Shown in pieces: positions 18,424 through 26,232 of a DNA stretch of 64,000 bases. The DNA comes from Actinomycetota bacterium (GTDB lineage: Bacteria; Actinomycetota; Actinomycetes; S36-B12). A model generated the notes under the pieces. It did not search any database. It had not been told where the DNA came from and was given only the letters and a program-made list of their open reading frames with translations. How positions within the stretch are numbered: the first letter of the stretch is position 1; every line of letters begins with the position of its first letter. Both the position numbers and the translations under genes were made by a program. The stretch is taken from the NCBI GenBank assembly GCA_030645615.1, contig JAUSNB010000036.1:117368-181367 (forward strand), in the 5' to 3' direction.

Positions 18424-18897
18424 TCAGTCGTCGATCTCCAGCAGCATCGTGATGGGGCCGTCGTTGGTGAAGGACACCTGCATGTCCGCGCCGAACGCGC
18501 CTGACGCCACCTCCGCTCCGCGTTCGCGAAGGCGGTCGACGACCGCGGCCACCAAGGGCTCGGCCACCGGCCGGGAGGCGGCGCGGTCCCACGTCGGTCG
18601 GCGTCCCTTGCGGGTCTCGCCGTACAGGGTGAACTGGCTGACGACCAGGACGGGGAGGCCCAGGTCCGACGCCGACAGCTCGCGCGGCGCATCGGCCGGC
18701 AGGTGCCGGCTTGTGGCGTGGCCGGCGTCGAAGACGCGAAGGTCGTAGGCCTTGTCGGCCAGTCGCTGCGCCCGGGCGACGGTGTCGTCGTGCGTGATGC
18801 CGACGAGCAGGACGATCCCCGGGCCGTCGAATGCGCCCACGACGCTCCCCGAGACCACGACCGACGCGCCATTCGCGCGCTGGAGGACTGCCCGCAT
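18424..18897 (-). CDS. dtd: D-aminoacyl-tRNA deacylase
   Basis: 157 residues, slightly longer than the 145-150 usual. It frees D-amino acids and glycine from mischarged tRNAs. The start MRAVLQRANGASVVV is standard, the active-site motif SQFTLYGETRKGRRP is intact, and NDGPITMLLE near the C-terminus is the cross-subunit Gly-cisPro motif (N-x-G-P-[IVF]-T). It is convergent with ygfZ (18 bases apart) and divergent from the asparaginase, only 26 bases away, so the two promoters must overlap. Confidence 0.94.
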   Translation of the reverse strand: MRAVLQRANGASVVVSGSVVGAFDGPGIVLLVGITHDDTVARAQRLADKAYDLRVFDAGHATSRHLPADAPRELSASDLGLPVLVVSQFTLYGETRKGRRPTWDRAASRPVAEPLVAAVVDRLRERGAEVASGAFGADMQVSFTNDGPITMLLEIDD

Positions 18898-18923
18898 GGC
18901 GAGCAGCGTGCCATCATTCGCGC

Positions 18924-19880
18924 GTGCCGTCGCCCCCCAGCCCCGTCCCGATCGCCGAGTACACCCGTAGCGGCATGGTCGAGGGCGTGCACGTCGGGCA
19001 CGTTGCCATCGTCGACGGCGCGGGCGCCGTCGTCCGTTCGTGGGGGGATCCGGGCCAGGTGATCTACCCGCGCTCTGCCAACAAGCCGGTGCAGGCCGCG
19101 GCGATGGTGGGCAGCGGCCTCGACCTGCCGCCGCGCCTGCTGGCCCTGGCCGCCTCGTCGCACAGCGGGGAGCCGTTTCACCTCTCCGCGGTGCGCGACA
19201 TCCTCGCCCATGCGGGGCTGGACGAGACCTGGCTGCAGACGCCGCCGGACTGGCCGCTGGACCCGGTCGAGCGGGACGCCTGGCTGGGCGCGGGGCAGGC
19301 CCGGACCTCGGTGGCGATGAACTGCTCAGGCAAGCACGCGGCGATGCTGGCGACGTGTGTCGCCCAGGGGTGGTCACTGCACTCCTACCGCGACCCGGCG
19401 CACCCCCTGCAGGTGGCCATTGCCGCCCGGCTGGCGTCCCTCGCGGGGGAGCCCATCGCGCACACCGGGGTGGACGGGTGCGGGGCGCCGGTCCTGGCCA
19501 TCTCGCTCGCGGGCCTGGCCCGATCGGCCGCGCGACTGGTGCTGGCCGAGGCGGGATCGCCCGAGGGCCAGGTCGCCGCGGCGATGCGGGACCACCCCGA
19601 CGTTGTCGGTGGCACCCGCCGCGACGTCACGGAGTTCATGCGGGCGGTACCCGGCCTGATGGCGAAGGATGGGGCGGCCGGCGTCTACGTGGCTGCCCTG
19701 CCCGATGGCACGGCCATCGCCGTGAAGGTCGAGGACGGCTCGGATGCTGCCCGGCGAGTCGTCCTCGCCGAGGTGCTGATCGGGCTGGGAGCCGACCCGG
19801 GTGCGCTGGCTGGCCTCCGGGAGGAGCCCGTCTTCGGGGGTGGCGAGGCGGTCGGGAGGCTGCACTCGCTGGTCGGCTGA
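18924..19880 (+). CDS. Asparaginase II family protein
   Basis: 318 residues from GTG 18924, chosen because it clears dtd; the frame runs back into dtd. Segments YTRSGMVEGVHVGHVAIVD, YPRSANKPVQAAAM, ASSHSGEPFHL, NCSGKHAAMLATC and TGVDGCGAPV are characteristic of the bacterial AnsA-like (asparaginase_II, DUF1304-unrelated) family, which deamidates L-asparagine. It would act in the cytoplasm since no signal peptide is visible. The dtd/asparaginase pairing also occurs in other actinobacteria, but no functional link is known to me. Confidence 0.87.
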   Translation: MPSPPSPVPIAEYTRSGMVEGVHVGHVAIVDGAGAVVRSWGDPGQVIYPRSANKPVQAAAMVGSGLDLPPRLLALAASSHSGEPFHLSAVRDILAHAGLDETWLQTPPDWPLDPVERDAWLGAGQARTSVAMNCSGKHAAMLATCVAQGWSLHSYRDPAHPLQVAIAARLASLAGEPIAHTGVDGCGAPVLAISLAGLARSAARLVLAEAGSPEGQVAAAMRDHPDVVGGTRRDVTEFMRAVPGLMAKDGAAGVYVAALPDGTAIAVKVEDGSDAARRVVLAEVLIGLGADPGALAGLREEPVFGGGEAVGRLHSLVG

Positions 19881-19938
19881 CCAGCCGAACGTCAGGTGGC
19901 GTGATGCAGGGCACGCTAACTCCTGCTAGCGGCAGCGT

Positions 19939-19967
19939 TTGCAATTGCAAGCAGGCGGAGTCATACT
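19939..19967 (+). promoter_or_regulatory. XRE-gene promoter with perfect palindrome over -35
   Basis: TTGCAATTGCAA at 19939-19950 is a perfect 12-base palindrome. Its first half can serve as a -35 box, 17 bases before CATACT (19962-19967), which itself ends 6 bases before the ATG of the XRE regulator. The geometry fits an operator for autorepression. Confidence 0.55.
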
Positions 19968-19973
19968 GGCGGC

Positions 19974-20405
19974 ATGGCACTCGACGGACTCGACGGACTC
20001 GGCAGCCTCGGCGCGTTCATCCGCGAGCAGCGCGACCAGGCGCAGATGTCCCTGAGGCAGTTGTCCAAGGCTGCCGACGTCTCCAACCCCTACCTGAGCC
20101 AGGTCGAGCGGGGCCTGCGCAAGCCGAGCGCGGAGATCCTCAGCCGGATCGCCCAGGGCCTGCGGATCTCAGCCGAGTCCTTGTACCTCCAGGCCGGGAT
20201 CCTCGACCAGCGAGACGGCGACTCGACCGTCACGACCGCCATCGCAGCCGATCCGACCATCAGCGAGCGGCAGCGCACGACCCTGCTGCAGATCTACGCG
20301 GCCTTCCAGGCCGAGAACGCAGCCCAGGCCGAGCGGGCCGCGGCAACCACGGACCACACCGATTCAACCGAACCCGAGAAGCAGGAACGAGAGGACAGGC
20401 CATGA
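19974..20405 (+). CDS. XRE-family transcriptional regulator (Rv0474-like)
   Basis: 143 residues. An N-terminal helix-turn-helix of Cro/C1 type covers residues 12-70 (LGAFIREQRDQAQMSLRQL, VSNPYLSQVERGLRKPS, ISRIAQGL-like end). The remainder is a helical, Ala- and Glu-rich tail with a charged C-terminus. It is the positional match of Rv0474, which precedes hbhA in mycobacteria. The ATGA overlap with the Lys-rich gene couples the regulator to that protein. The palindrome just upstream is its likely operator. Effector and targets are unknown. Confidence 0.86.
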   Translation: MALDGLDGLGSLGAFIREQRDQAQMSLRQLSKAADVSNPYLSQVERGLRKPSAEILSRIAQGLRISAESLYLQAGILDQRDGDSTVTTAIAADPTISERQRTTLLQIYAAFQAENAAQAERAAATTDHTDSTEPEKQEREDRP

Positions 20406-20950
20406 CGACCGAGTACAACGCCGACACCACCCCGGAGACCGTGACCACTCAGGTCACGACGACTGCGGCCAAGAAGACCACGGCCGCCCGCAAGACGGCG
20501 GCGAAGAAGACGACCGCTGCCCGCAAGACGGCGGCGAAGAAGACCACGGCCGCCAAGAAGTCGGCCACCAAGGCTGCGACCGCTACCAAGAAGGCCGTCA
20601 AGCGCCCGGAGGCAACTGGCCCGTTCGGGCTGCCGGCGTTCGACCTGAGCAAGTTCGACCTGAGCAAGCTGGACCTGAGCAAGCTGGACCTGTCGAAGGT
20701 CGAGTTCCCGAAGTTCGACCTGTCGAAGGTGGACTTCCCGAAGTTCGACCTGCGCAAGTTCGACCTCTCGAAGGTCGACTTCTCCAAGCTGGAGATGCCG
20801 AAGGTCGAGATGCCCAAGGTCGACTTCCCCAAGGTCGATGTCGCTGACATGACCAAGCAGACCCGCGAGGCAGTCAACGAGGCGGCGGAGTCGCTGCGCG
20901 GCAACGTGAACCACACCGTGACCCTCCTGCGTGAGGCCGCTGGCGTCTGA
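20402..20950 (+). CDS. Lys-rich protein with KTAAKK tail and 5-residue repeats (HbhA position)
   Basis: 182 residues of strongly patterned sequence. Residues 20-67 are histone-H1-like repeats (KTTAARKTAAKKTTAARK). Residues 80-144 are thirteen consecutive five-residue units of the form [FLV]-[DE]-[LFM]-[SPR]-K, for example FDLSK, LDLSK, VEFPK, VDFPK. The last 35 residues (TKQTREAVNEAAESLRGN) look like an amphipathic helix. The position between an XRE gene and DUF2516 matches mycobacterial hbhA, whose product also carries Lys-Ala repeats, but there they are C-terminal and the pentads are absent. It could bind DNA, polyphosphate, storage granules or an envelope polymer; none of this is proven. 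Confidence 0.8.
   Translation: MTTEYNADTTPETVTTQVTTTAAKKTTAARKTAAKKTTAARKTAAKKTTAAKKSATKAATATKKAVKRPEATGPFGLPAFDLSKFDLSKLDLSKLDLSKVEFPKFDLSKVDFPKFDLRKFDLSKVDFSKLEMPKVEMPKVDFPKVDVADMTKQTREAVNEAAESLRGNVNHTVTLLREAAGV
20486..20544 (+). repeat. 33-base tandem repeat encoding Lys-Ala motif
   Basis: A 26-base identical block (positions 20486-20511 and 20519-20544) recurs with a 33-base period, each copy encoding ARKTAAKKT. It suggests recent duplication within the Lys-rich gene and probable length variation between strains. Confidence 0.7.
20639..20833 (+). repeat. 15-base period pentad repeat region
   Basis: Thirteen in-frame 15-base units code for the five-residue repeats of the Lys-rich protein. 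Neighbouring units differ mainly at codon 1 (Phe, Leu or Val) and codon 4 (Ser, Pro or Arg), while the acidic residue at position 2 and Lys at position 5 are constant. Confidence 0.75.
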
Positions 20951-20967
20951 CGCGGGACACGTATGAG

Positions 20968-21004
20968 CGACGGGAGGGGCGCACCTGCGCCCCTCCCGTC
21001 GTTT
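20968..21004 (+). terminator. Strong intrinsic terminator
   Basis: A perfect 16-base-pair stem (20968-20983 with 20986-21001) with a two-base loop, followed by TTT. It closes the XRE/Lys-rich operon and separates it from DUF2516. Confidence 0.8.
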
Positions 21005-21034
21005 CGTCACGCCCGCAGGCGCTAGCGTGGAGCA

Positions 21035-21319
21035 ATGTTCGGCAACGTCCAGGAACTCGTCGTGCTGGCCCTGTGGGCGATCACCCTCGCGCTCAAGGGC
21101 TATGCGTTCATCGACTGCCTGCGGCGCCAGCCGTCTGCGTTCCCCGCGGTCGGCCGGCAGTCCAAGGTCCTCTGGCTGGTTCTCACCGGGCTGGCCGCGC
21201 TGGCCGGCATCCTGCCGTCCCTGACGCTGTCGATCTTCGGGATAGCCGGGATCGTGATCGCCCTCGTGTACCTCTTCGACGTGCGGACGCGGATCATCGA
21301 CATCACCGGCTCGCGCTAG
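21035..21319 (+). CDS. DUF2516 membrane protein (Rv0476-like)
   Basis: 94 residues with three predicted membrane helices: residues 6-22, 46-64 and 66-84. The conserved part ALKGYAFIDCLRRQPSAF is typical of DUF2516, small actinobacterial membrane proteins of unknown role. It keeps the Rv0474-0476 order despite the intervening terminator. TAGCGT at 21023-21028 sits 6 bases before the ATG, so it probably has its own leaderless transcript. The macrodomain gene follows 8 bases later. Confidence 0.82.
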   Translation: MFGNVQELVVLALWAITLALKGYAFIDCLRRQPSAFPAVGRQSKVLWLVLTGLAALAGILPSLTLSIFGIAGIVIALVYLFDVRTRIIDITGSR

Positions 21320-21327
21320 GGAAGACC

Positions 21328-21858
21328 GTGCGCATCGAGGCCGTCCTGGGCGACATCACCGAGCAGGACGTCGATGCGATCGTCAATGCCGCCAATTCGG
21401 GGTTGCTCGGCGGCGGCGGAGTCGACGCGGCGATCCATGTGGCGGCCGGACCGCGGTTGATGGCCGCCTGCCAGCGGCTTCGGGACACCGACCTCCCCGA
21501 CGGGTTGCCCGCCGGGCAGGCGGTGGCGACCCCCGGATTCGATCTTCCGTCCCGGTACGTGATCCATACGGTCGGCCCCGTGCACGACGAGCACCCCGAC
21601 GGAGGCCCGGCGCTGCTGGCGTCGTGCCACCTCGAATCACTGGCATGCGCCGGCAGCCTCGGAGTGGCATCCGTCGCGTTCCCGGCGATCTCCTGCGGGG
21701 TCTACGGTTGGACGGCTCCGGCCGCCGCACCGATCGCGATCCGCGCGGTGCGTGAGCACGGACGGCTCCATCCGGACTCGTCGGTCGGGCTCGTCCGCTT
21801 CGTGCTTTTCTCTCCAGCGGCCCTTGACGCGTGGCACACCGCGCTCGGCCAGGGGTAG
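21328..21858 (+). CDS. Macrodomain protein (ADP-ribose / O-acetyl-ADP-ribose hydrolase)
   Basis: 176 residues, close to the standard size. AIVNAANSGLLGGGGVDAAI and PAISCGVYGW are the two ADP-ribose binding loops, with Asn and Asp residues placed as in YmdB-type deacetylases; the segment YVIHTVGPVHDEH is also typical. It should remove ADP-ribose or acetyl-ADP-ribose derived from NAD-dependent deacylation. The start is GTG 21328 after AGGGAAG. It is likely co-transcribed with DUF2516. The nearby alanyl-tRNA editing gene on the opposite strand is unrelated. Confidence 0.92.
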   Translation: MRIEAVLGDITEQDVDAIVNAANSGLLGGGGVDAAIHVAAGPRLMAACQRLRDTDLPDGLPAGQAVATPGFDLPSRYVIHTVGPVHDEHPDGGPALLASCHLESLACAGSLGVASVAFPAISCGVYGWTAPAAAPIAIRAVREHGRLHPDSSVGLVRFVLFSPAALDAWHTALGQG

Positions 21859-21885
21859 CCGCGCACCTGATCGGCCCCCCGCCGC

Positions 21886-22623
21886 TCAGGCGTCGATCGC
21901 GATCCTGATCCGCCGAAAGCCCTTGCCCTTGCTCTCGACCTTGGTGACCCGCATGGTCCCGATGCTGCGCGTGGACGCCACGTGCGTGCCGCCGTCGGCC
22001 TGGACGTCGAGCCCGGCGATGTCGACGATCCGGACGATCTCGATCGTGGGGGGCAGCAGGTTGCTCGCGGTCCTGATGACGTCCGGGATGGCGAGGGCCT
22101 GCTCCCGAGGCAGTTCGTAGGCCGAGATGGCCCGGTCGGCGGACACCTCGCTGTTGCAGGCCGCCTCGACCGCCTCCTTGAAGCCCGCGGGTACGTCGTC
22201 GAGGTTGAAGTCGAGCCGGCCACTGAGCGGGTCCATGTTCGAGCCTGTCACCAGGGCGCCGAAGTCGCGGAACACCACTCCGGACAGCAGGTGCAGCCCG
22301 GAGTGCGTCCGCATGAGCGCGGTCCGCCGGTCGTCCTCGAGAGCGCCCGTGACGACCGTGCCCGGCGGCGGTACCGGATCGCCGTCCATCGGCACGAGCC
22401 AGAGGTCGTCGAGCCGCCGCGCGTCGACGATCCGTGTCTGGACACCGCCCCACAGGAGGACGCCGTGGTCGGGTGGCTGGCCGCCACCGCCGGGGTAGAA
22501 GGCGGAGCGATCCAGGACGATCCCGGTCTCCGGGTCGGTTGCGAGCACGAGGGCCTGCCACTGGCGCAGCCCTGAGTCGTCGAGTTCCAGCCGCTGCGTC
22601 CGACCGTGGGCTGCGGCCCCCAT
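21886..22623 (-). CDS. Alanyl-tRNA editing protein (AlaX-like)
   Basis: 245 residues. RSAFYPGGGGQPPDHG is the editing-domain motif, THSGLHLLSGV holds the metal-binding H-x3-H, and DVQADGGTHVAST is the distal metal loop. It hydrolyses Ser- or Gly-tRNA(Ala) in trans. In typical members the last loop reads C-x-G-G-T-H; here Asp replaces Cys, so the zinc site would have Asp, His, His ligands. The start is the ATG at 22623; the frame extends into gpmA. It directly follows gpmA by 4 bases. Confidence 0.88.
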   Translation of the reverse strand: MGAAAHGRTQRLELDDSGLRQWQALVLATDPETGIVLDRSAFYPGGGGQPPDHGVLLWGGVQTRIVDARRLDDLWLVPMDGDPVPPPGTVVTGALEDDRRTALMRTHSGLHLLSGVVFRDFGALVTGSNMDPLSGRLDFNLDDVPAGFKEAVEAACNSEVSADRAISAYELPREQALAIPDVIRTASNLLPPTIEIVRIVDIAGLDVQADGGTHVASTRSIGTMRVTKVESKGKGFRRIRIAIDA

Positions 22624-22627
22624 GCGG

Positions 22628-23395
22628 CTACTTCTTGCCCTGGGCGGCGACCGCGGCGGAGGCAATCGCGGCCGCCTCCGGGTCGAGGTACTCCCCGCCG
22701 CGGACCACGGGGTGCAGGTCGGCGTCGAGTCGGTAGACCAGCGGGATGCCGGTGGGGATGTTGAGCCCGGCGATGTCATCGTCCGAGATCCCGTCGAGGT
22801 GCTTGACGAGCGCGCGCAGGGAGTTGCCGTGGGCGGCGACGAGGACCGTCATGCCGGCCCGCAGGTGCTCGGCGACGATGACGTCTTCCCAGTAGGGGAT
22901 CATCCGGCGCACCACGTCGGCGAGGCATTCGGTGCGGGGACGCGCCTCCGGCGGGAGGGCCGCATACCGGGCATCGTAGGTCTGGGCGAAGGGATCATCC
23001 GGCTCGATCGGGGGCGGGGGGACGTCGTACGAGCGACGCCACAGCATGAACTGCTCCTCGCCGTAGGCCTCGAGGGTCTCCTTCTTGTTCTTCCCCTGCA
23101 GGGCGCCGTAGTGGCGTTCGTTGAGGCGCCAGTTGCGGACCACCGGGATCCACATCCGGTCGGCGGCCTCCAGGGCCAGCTGCGCGGTCTTGATCGTGCG
23201 CTTGAGCAGCGAGGTGTGCACGATGTCGGGCAGCAGGCCGGCCTCCGCGAGCAGCTCCCCGCCGCGGGCCGCCTCGACGCGCCCCTTCTCGGTGAGGTCG
23301 ACGTCGACCCAGCCGGTGAACAGGTTCTTGGCGTTCCACTCGCTCTCGCCGTGGCGGAGCAGGATCAGCGTGTAGGGCGCGGCCGCGATCGTCAT
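22628..23395 (-). CDS. gpmA: 2,3-bisphosphoglycerate-dependent phosphoglycerate mutase
   Basis: 255 residues. [20 protein letters not shown] near residue 10 carries the phosphorylated His, [11 protein letters not shown] and [20 protein letters not shown] are substrate segments, and [17 protein letters not shown] the second catalytic His. It interconverts 3- and 2-phosphoglycerate in glycolysis. Two ATGs are possible; the second (23395) gives the usual N-terminus, while the first adds six residues. The block gpmA-ybjN-mshA matches Rv0489-Rv0487-Rv0486. Confidence 0.95.
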   Translation of the reverse strand: MTIAAAPYTLILLRHGESEWNAKNLFTGWVDVDLTEKGRVEAARGGELLAEAGLLPDIVHTSLLKRTIKTAQLALEAADRMWIPVVRNWRLNERHYGALQGKNKKETLEAYGEEQFMLWRRSYDVPPPPIEPDDPFAQTYDARYAALPPEARPRTECLADVVRRMIPYWEDVIVAEHLRAGMTVLVAAHGNSLRALVKHLDGISDDDIAGLNIPTGIPLVYRLDADLHPVVRGGEYLDPEAAAIASAAVAAQGKK

Positions 23396-23416
23396 GCGCC
23401 CATCCTGCCGCATGGG

Positions 23417-23935
23417 TCAGGCCGGTGGATCGCCCGCGCCCTCGGCGGAACTGTCGGCCAGATGGGCGAACGCCGCGAGATTGGCCGTGGATTCCCCGCG
23501 CGAGATCCGCCACTTCCACTCGCGCTGGATGGCGCTGGCGAAGCCGAGTTCCAGGATCGTATTGAAGGATCCGTCGGCGTACTCCAGCACGGACCCCAGC
23601 ACGCGGTCGAGTTCCTCGGGCGTCACCGCGGAGTGCGGTAGGTGCCCGACGAGGTAGATGTCGCCGAATTGGTCGATCGCGAAGCCCACCCCGTACATGC
23701 GGCGGTTCCGCTCGAGCAGCCACCGGTGGACGGCCCCCTCGTTCTCGTCGGGGTGCCGCGCGACGAAGGCATTCACGGTGACCGCCTGGCGGCCCACCGT
23801 CAACGAGACGGCGGTGCGCAGCTTGTGCTCACCCGGCATGACGGCGACGAACGAGGTACCGGCACCCGGCTCCCAGTCCAGGCCCGACTCGTCGAGGTAC
23901 GCCCGGATGGCCTCGGCGGCCGCTTCCGCGCTCAC
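23417..23935 (-). CDS. YbjN-domain protein (Rv0487-like)
   Basis: 172 residues from a GTG that overlaps the mshA stop (GTGA). The YbjN fold is a type III secretion chaperone-like alpha/beta domain; segments [20 protein letters not shown] and [18 protein letters not shown] match the actinobacterial subfamily next to mshA. Function is unknown, but the conserved coupling with MshA suggests a helper role in mycothiol synthesis or stability of the glycosyltransferase. No signal peptide or membrane segment is seen. Confidence 0.84.
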   Translation of the reverse strand: MSAEAAAEAIRAYLDESGLDWEPGAGTSFVAVMPGEHKLRTAVSLTVGRQAVTVNAFVARHPDENEGAVHRWLLERNRRMYGVGFAIDQFGDIYLVGHLPHSAVTPEELDRVLGSVLEYADGSFNTILELGFASAIQREWKWRISRGESTANLAAFAHLADSSAEGAGDPPA

Positions 23936-25245
23936 GAACCGAGGCTGGCGTGGCGGCTGCCCACCGCAGCGTTCGCGAGGGCCGCGGAGTACGACGACAT
24001 CAGCCCGGCCGAGGTCGCGGCCCACCCGAACGCGCTGGCGTGCATGCGGGCCCCGATGCCCAGCGAGGCCCGCCGGCCGGGCTGCGTGACGACCCGCGCG
24101 ATCGCGTCGGCGAAGTCGCCTGGGTCGTGGCTGGCGACCAGGATCCCGCTCACGCCGTCGTCGACCGCGGTCCTCAGGCCGCCGACAGAAGCGGCCACGA
24201 CCGGGGTGCCGCAGGCCTGCGCCTCGACGGCGACGAGTCCGAAGGACTCGGAGTACGACGGGACGACGACGACGTCGGCCGCCCGGTACCACTGCGCCAG
24301 CGAGGCGCGGTCGCGCGGTGGCTCGAAGCGCACGAGGTCAAGGATGCCAAGGGACCGGGCCAGGTCGATGAGCGCCGTGGGCTGGCTCATGCCGCTCCCC
24401 GAGGGTCCGCCGCAGATCGCCACGACCAGCTTGCTGCGCAGGGTCGGGTCCTTCGCGACGAGGTCGGCCGCGGCCCGGATGAGGATGTCGGGGGCCTTCA
24501 GGGGCTGGATCCGCCCCACGAAGAGAAGCAGGATCGCGTCGGCCGGGATGCGATGCTCGCGCCTGGCCTCCGCCCGGCTGCCCGGCCGGAAGGCATCAAG
24601 GTCGACTCCCGGGTGCACGACGTCGACCCGGTCCGGATCCGCGCCGTAGAGGCTGACCAGCTCGGTCGCCTCATCGGCTGTGTTCGCCACCAGCCGGTCG
24701 GCGGCCTCGACCACCTGCTGCTCCCCGATCAGCCGCATCTGCGGCTCCGGCTGGTCGCCTCGGGCCAGGTCCCGGTTCTTGACCTTGGCCATGGTGTGCA
24801 TGGAGTGGACGAGCGGCACGTTCCACCGTTCCTTGGACAGCCAGCCCACCTGCCCGGACAGCCAGTAGTGCGAATGGATGAGGTCGAACCAGCCCTCGGG
24901 GCGGGCGGCCTCGGCGCGCATCACGCCGGCCGTCACCGCGCAGAGCTGGCCGGGCAGGTCGTGCTTGAGCAGCCCCTCGAACGGCCCGGCCGTCACGTGC
25001 CGGACCGTGACGCCGGGCGACGTCTCCACGGTCGGGGGCAGCGAGGACGACGTGGCTCGCGTGAAGATCTCCACCTCGATGCCCGCCTCGGCCAGCCGGC
25101 GCGAGGTCTCGACGATGTAGACGTTCATCCCGCCGGCATCACCGGTGCCTGGCTGGTCCAGCGGCGAGGTGTGGATGGACAGCAGCGCGATGCGACGCGG
25201 CAGCGGTCGCCGACGCACGGCGTCGAGCGACGTGGTGACGACCAT
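23932..25245 (-). CDS. mshA: D-inositol-3-phosphate glycosyltransferase
   Basis: 437 residues from the ATG at 25245, which has a G-rich upstream sequence (GGGGAAAGGGG); the frame runs on upstream without support. MshA joins UDP-GlcNAc to inositol-3-phosphate, the first mycothiol step. [20 protein letters not shown] is the MshA-specific N-terminal loop, [11 protein letters not shown] and [13 protein letters not shown] follow, and [20 protein letters not shown] is the GT4 E-x7-E site. Synteny with ybjN and gpmA is conserved. The next gene upstream, phoU, is separated by 109 bases in which I see no gene. Confidence 0.95.
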   Translation of the reverse strand: MVVTTSLDAVRRRPLPRRIALLSIHTSPLDQPGTGDAGGMNVYIVETSRRLAEAGIEVEIFTRATSSSLPPTVETSPGVTVRHVTAGPFEGLLKHDLPGQLCAVTAGVMRAEAARPEGWFDLIHSHYWLSGQVGWLSKERWNVPLVHSMHTMAKVKNRDLARGDQPEPQMRLIGEQQVVEAADRLVANTADEATELVSLYGADPDRVDVVHPGVDLDAFRPGSRAEARREHRIPADAILLLFVGRIQPLKAPDILIRAAADLVAKDPTLRSKLVVAICGGPSGSGMSQPTALIDLARSLGILDLVRFEPPRDRASLAQWYRAADVVVVPSYSESFGLVAVEAQACGTPVVAASVGGLRTAVDDGVSGILVASHDPGDFADAIARVVTQPGRRASLGIGARMHASAFGWAATSAGLMSSYSAALANAAVGSRHASLGS

Positions 25246-25354
25246 GCGTCCCCTTTCCCCAAGAGCCAATCCGAGGCTCCCCGCGGTCAACCGCCCGGAA
25301 GTCTCGCGCATTCCCCGCCGGTCGGCCACCTGGGCGCCATCGGCGGGCCGCGCG

Positions 25355-26014
25355 TCAGTTGAGGGAGACACCGACGTAGGGCTCGCCCGTGACGATCGTG
25401 ACCACGCGCCGGGTCACGGAGACGGCGTGGTCGGCATACCGCTCGTAGTAGCGCGACAGCAGCGTGACGTCGATGGCTGCCTCGACGCCATGCGACCAGG
25501 ACGGCATGAGGACGATCGTGAACAATTCGCGGTGCAGCCGGTCGATCTCGACGTCGTGACGGGCGATGTCGGCCGCCAGCGCGACGTCCTTCGTGGCGAT
25601 GACCGACCCGGTCTTGGAGACGATCGCCTCGGCCAGGCCGCCCATCTCCGCGAATGTGGCCCTCAGCTCCAGGGGCACCGAGATCCGCGGGTACCTCATG
25701 CGGGCCTGCTTCGCGACGTGCTCGGCGAGGTCGCCCATGCGCTCGAGGGAGGCGGCAATCCGAAGGGCTCCGATGACGACGCGGAGCGCCTCTCCGTCGG
25801 GGTGCTGGAGGGCGATGATGTCGAAACAGCGGTCCTCGACGTCGCTCGTCAGGGTGTCGATCTGCGCGTCGGCGTCAATGACGGCTTCGGCCATCGCGAG
25901 GTCGGCGTCCAGCAGGGATTGGGTGGCCCGGTTCATCGCGGATCCGACGAGCGTGGTGATCTGCACGAGCTCGCCGTAGACCGGGTCCAGCTGCTCGGCG
26001 TAGGCAGACGTCAT
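25355..26014 (-). CDS. phoU: Phosphate signalling protein PhoU
   Basis: 219 residues made of two PhoU three-helix repeats; the acidic metal-cluster motifs E-x3-D-x3-D-like occur in [14 protein letters not shown] and [15 protein letters not shown]. PhoU links the Pst transporter to the sensor kinase and keeps it inactive when phosphate is high. It is divergent from senX3-regX3, as in streptomycetes. The ATG at 26014 is chosen; the open frame upstream crosses its promoter. PHO-box-like repeats lie upstream of a minus-strand TACTCT/GATACT hexamer near 26070-26077. Confidence 0.93.
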   Translation of the reverse strand: MTSAYAEQLDPVYGELVQITTLVGSAMNRATQSLLDADLAMAEAVIDADAQIDTLTSDVEDRCFDIIALQHPDGEALRVVIGALRIAASLERMGDLAEHVAKQARMRYPRISVPLELRATFAEMGGLAEAIVSKTGSVIATKDVALAADIARHDVEIDRLHRELFTIVLMPSWSHGVEAAIDVTLLSRYYERYADHAVSVTRRVVTIVTGEPYVGVSLN

Positions 26015-26069
26015 CGGGCGGCTCCCGCGGTGGGCAAGTCCGGCGAGCCGGGCGGCCTCGCGCCGGACC

Positions 26070-26161
26070 AGAGTATCCCTGCCTGGCGGCCCGCCGGCCC
26101 GATCGTGCCCCGGATGAACGGCCCGGGTACGGGAGGTGAACGCCACGCGCTGGGGATGAAC
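26070..26161 (-). promoter_or_regulatory. phoU promoter with PHO-box-like direct repeats
   Basis: Read on the minus strand, GTTCATC (26161-26155), GTTCACC (26141-26135) and GTTCATC (26119-26113) recur at 20- and 22-base spacing. Streptomyces PHO boxes are 11-base repeats of GTTCACC, so 22 equals two units; a weaker unit lies between the last two. A -10-like TACTCT follows at 26075-26070. Likely bound by the RegX3 homologue. Confidence 0.55.
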
Positions 26162-26232
26162 GCTCGGGTAATTCGTTGCATGCAAGGCGCTTGCAGAGTC
26201 ACACGTGAGGAAACCCCGCCTATCCTTGGCGC

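Noticed and set aside
20402..20950. Direct call as HbhA adhesin
   Set aside because: Position fits, but the coiled-coil body of HbhA is missing and Lys repeats are at the wrong end.
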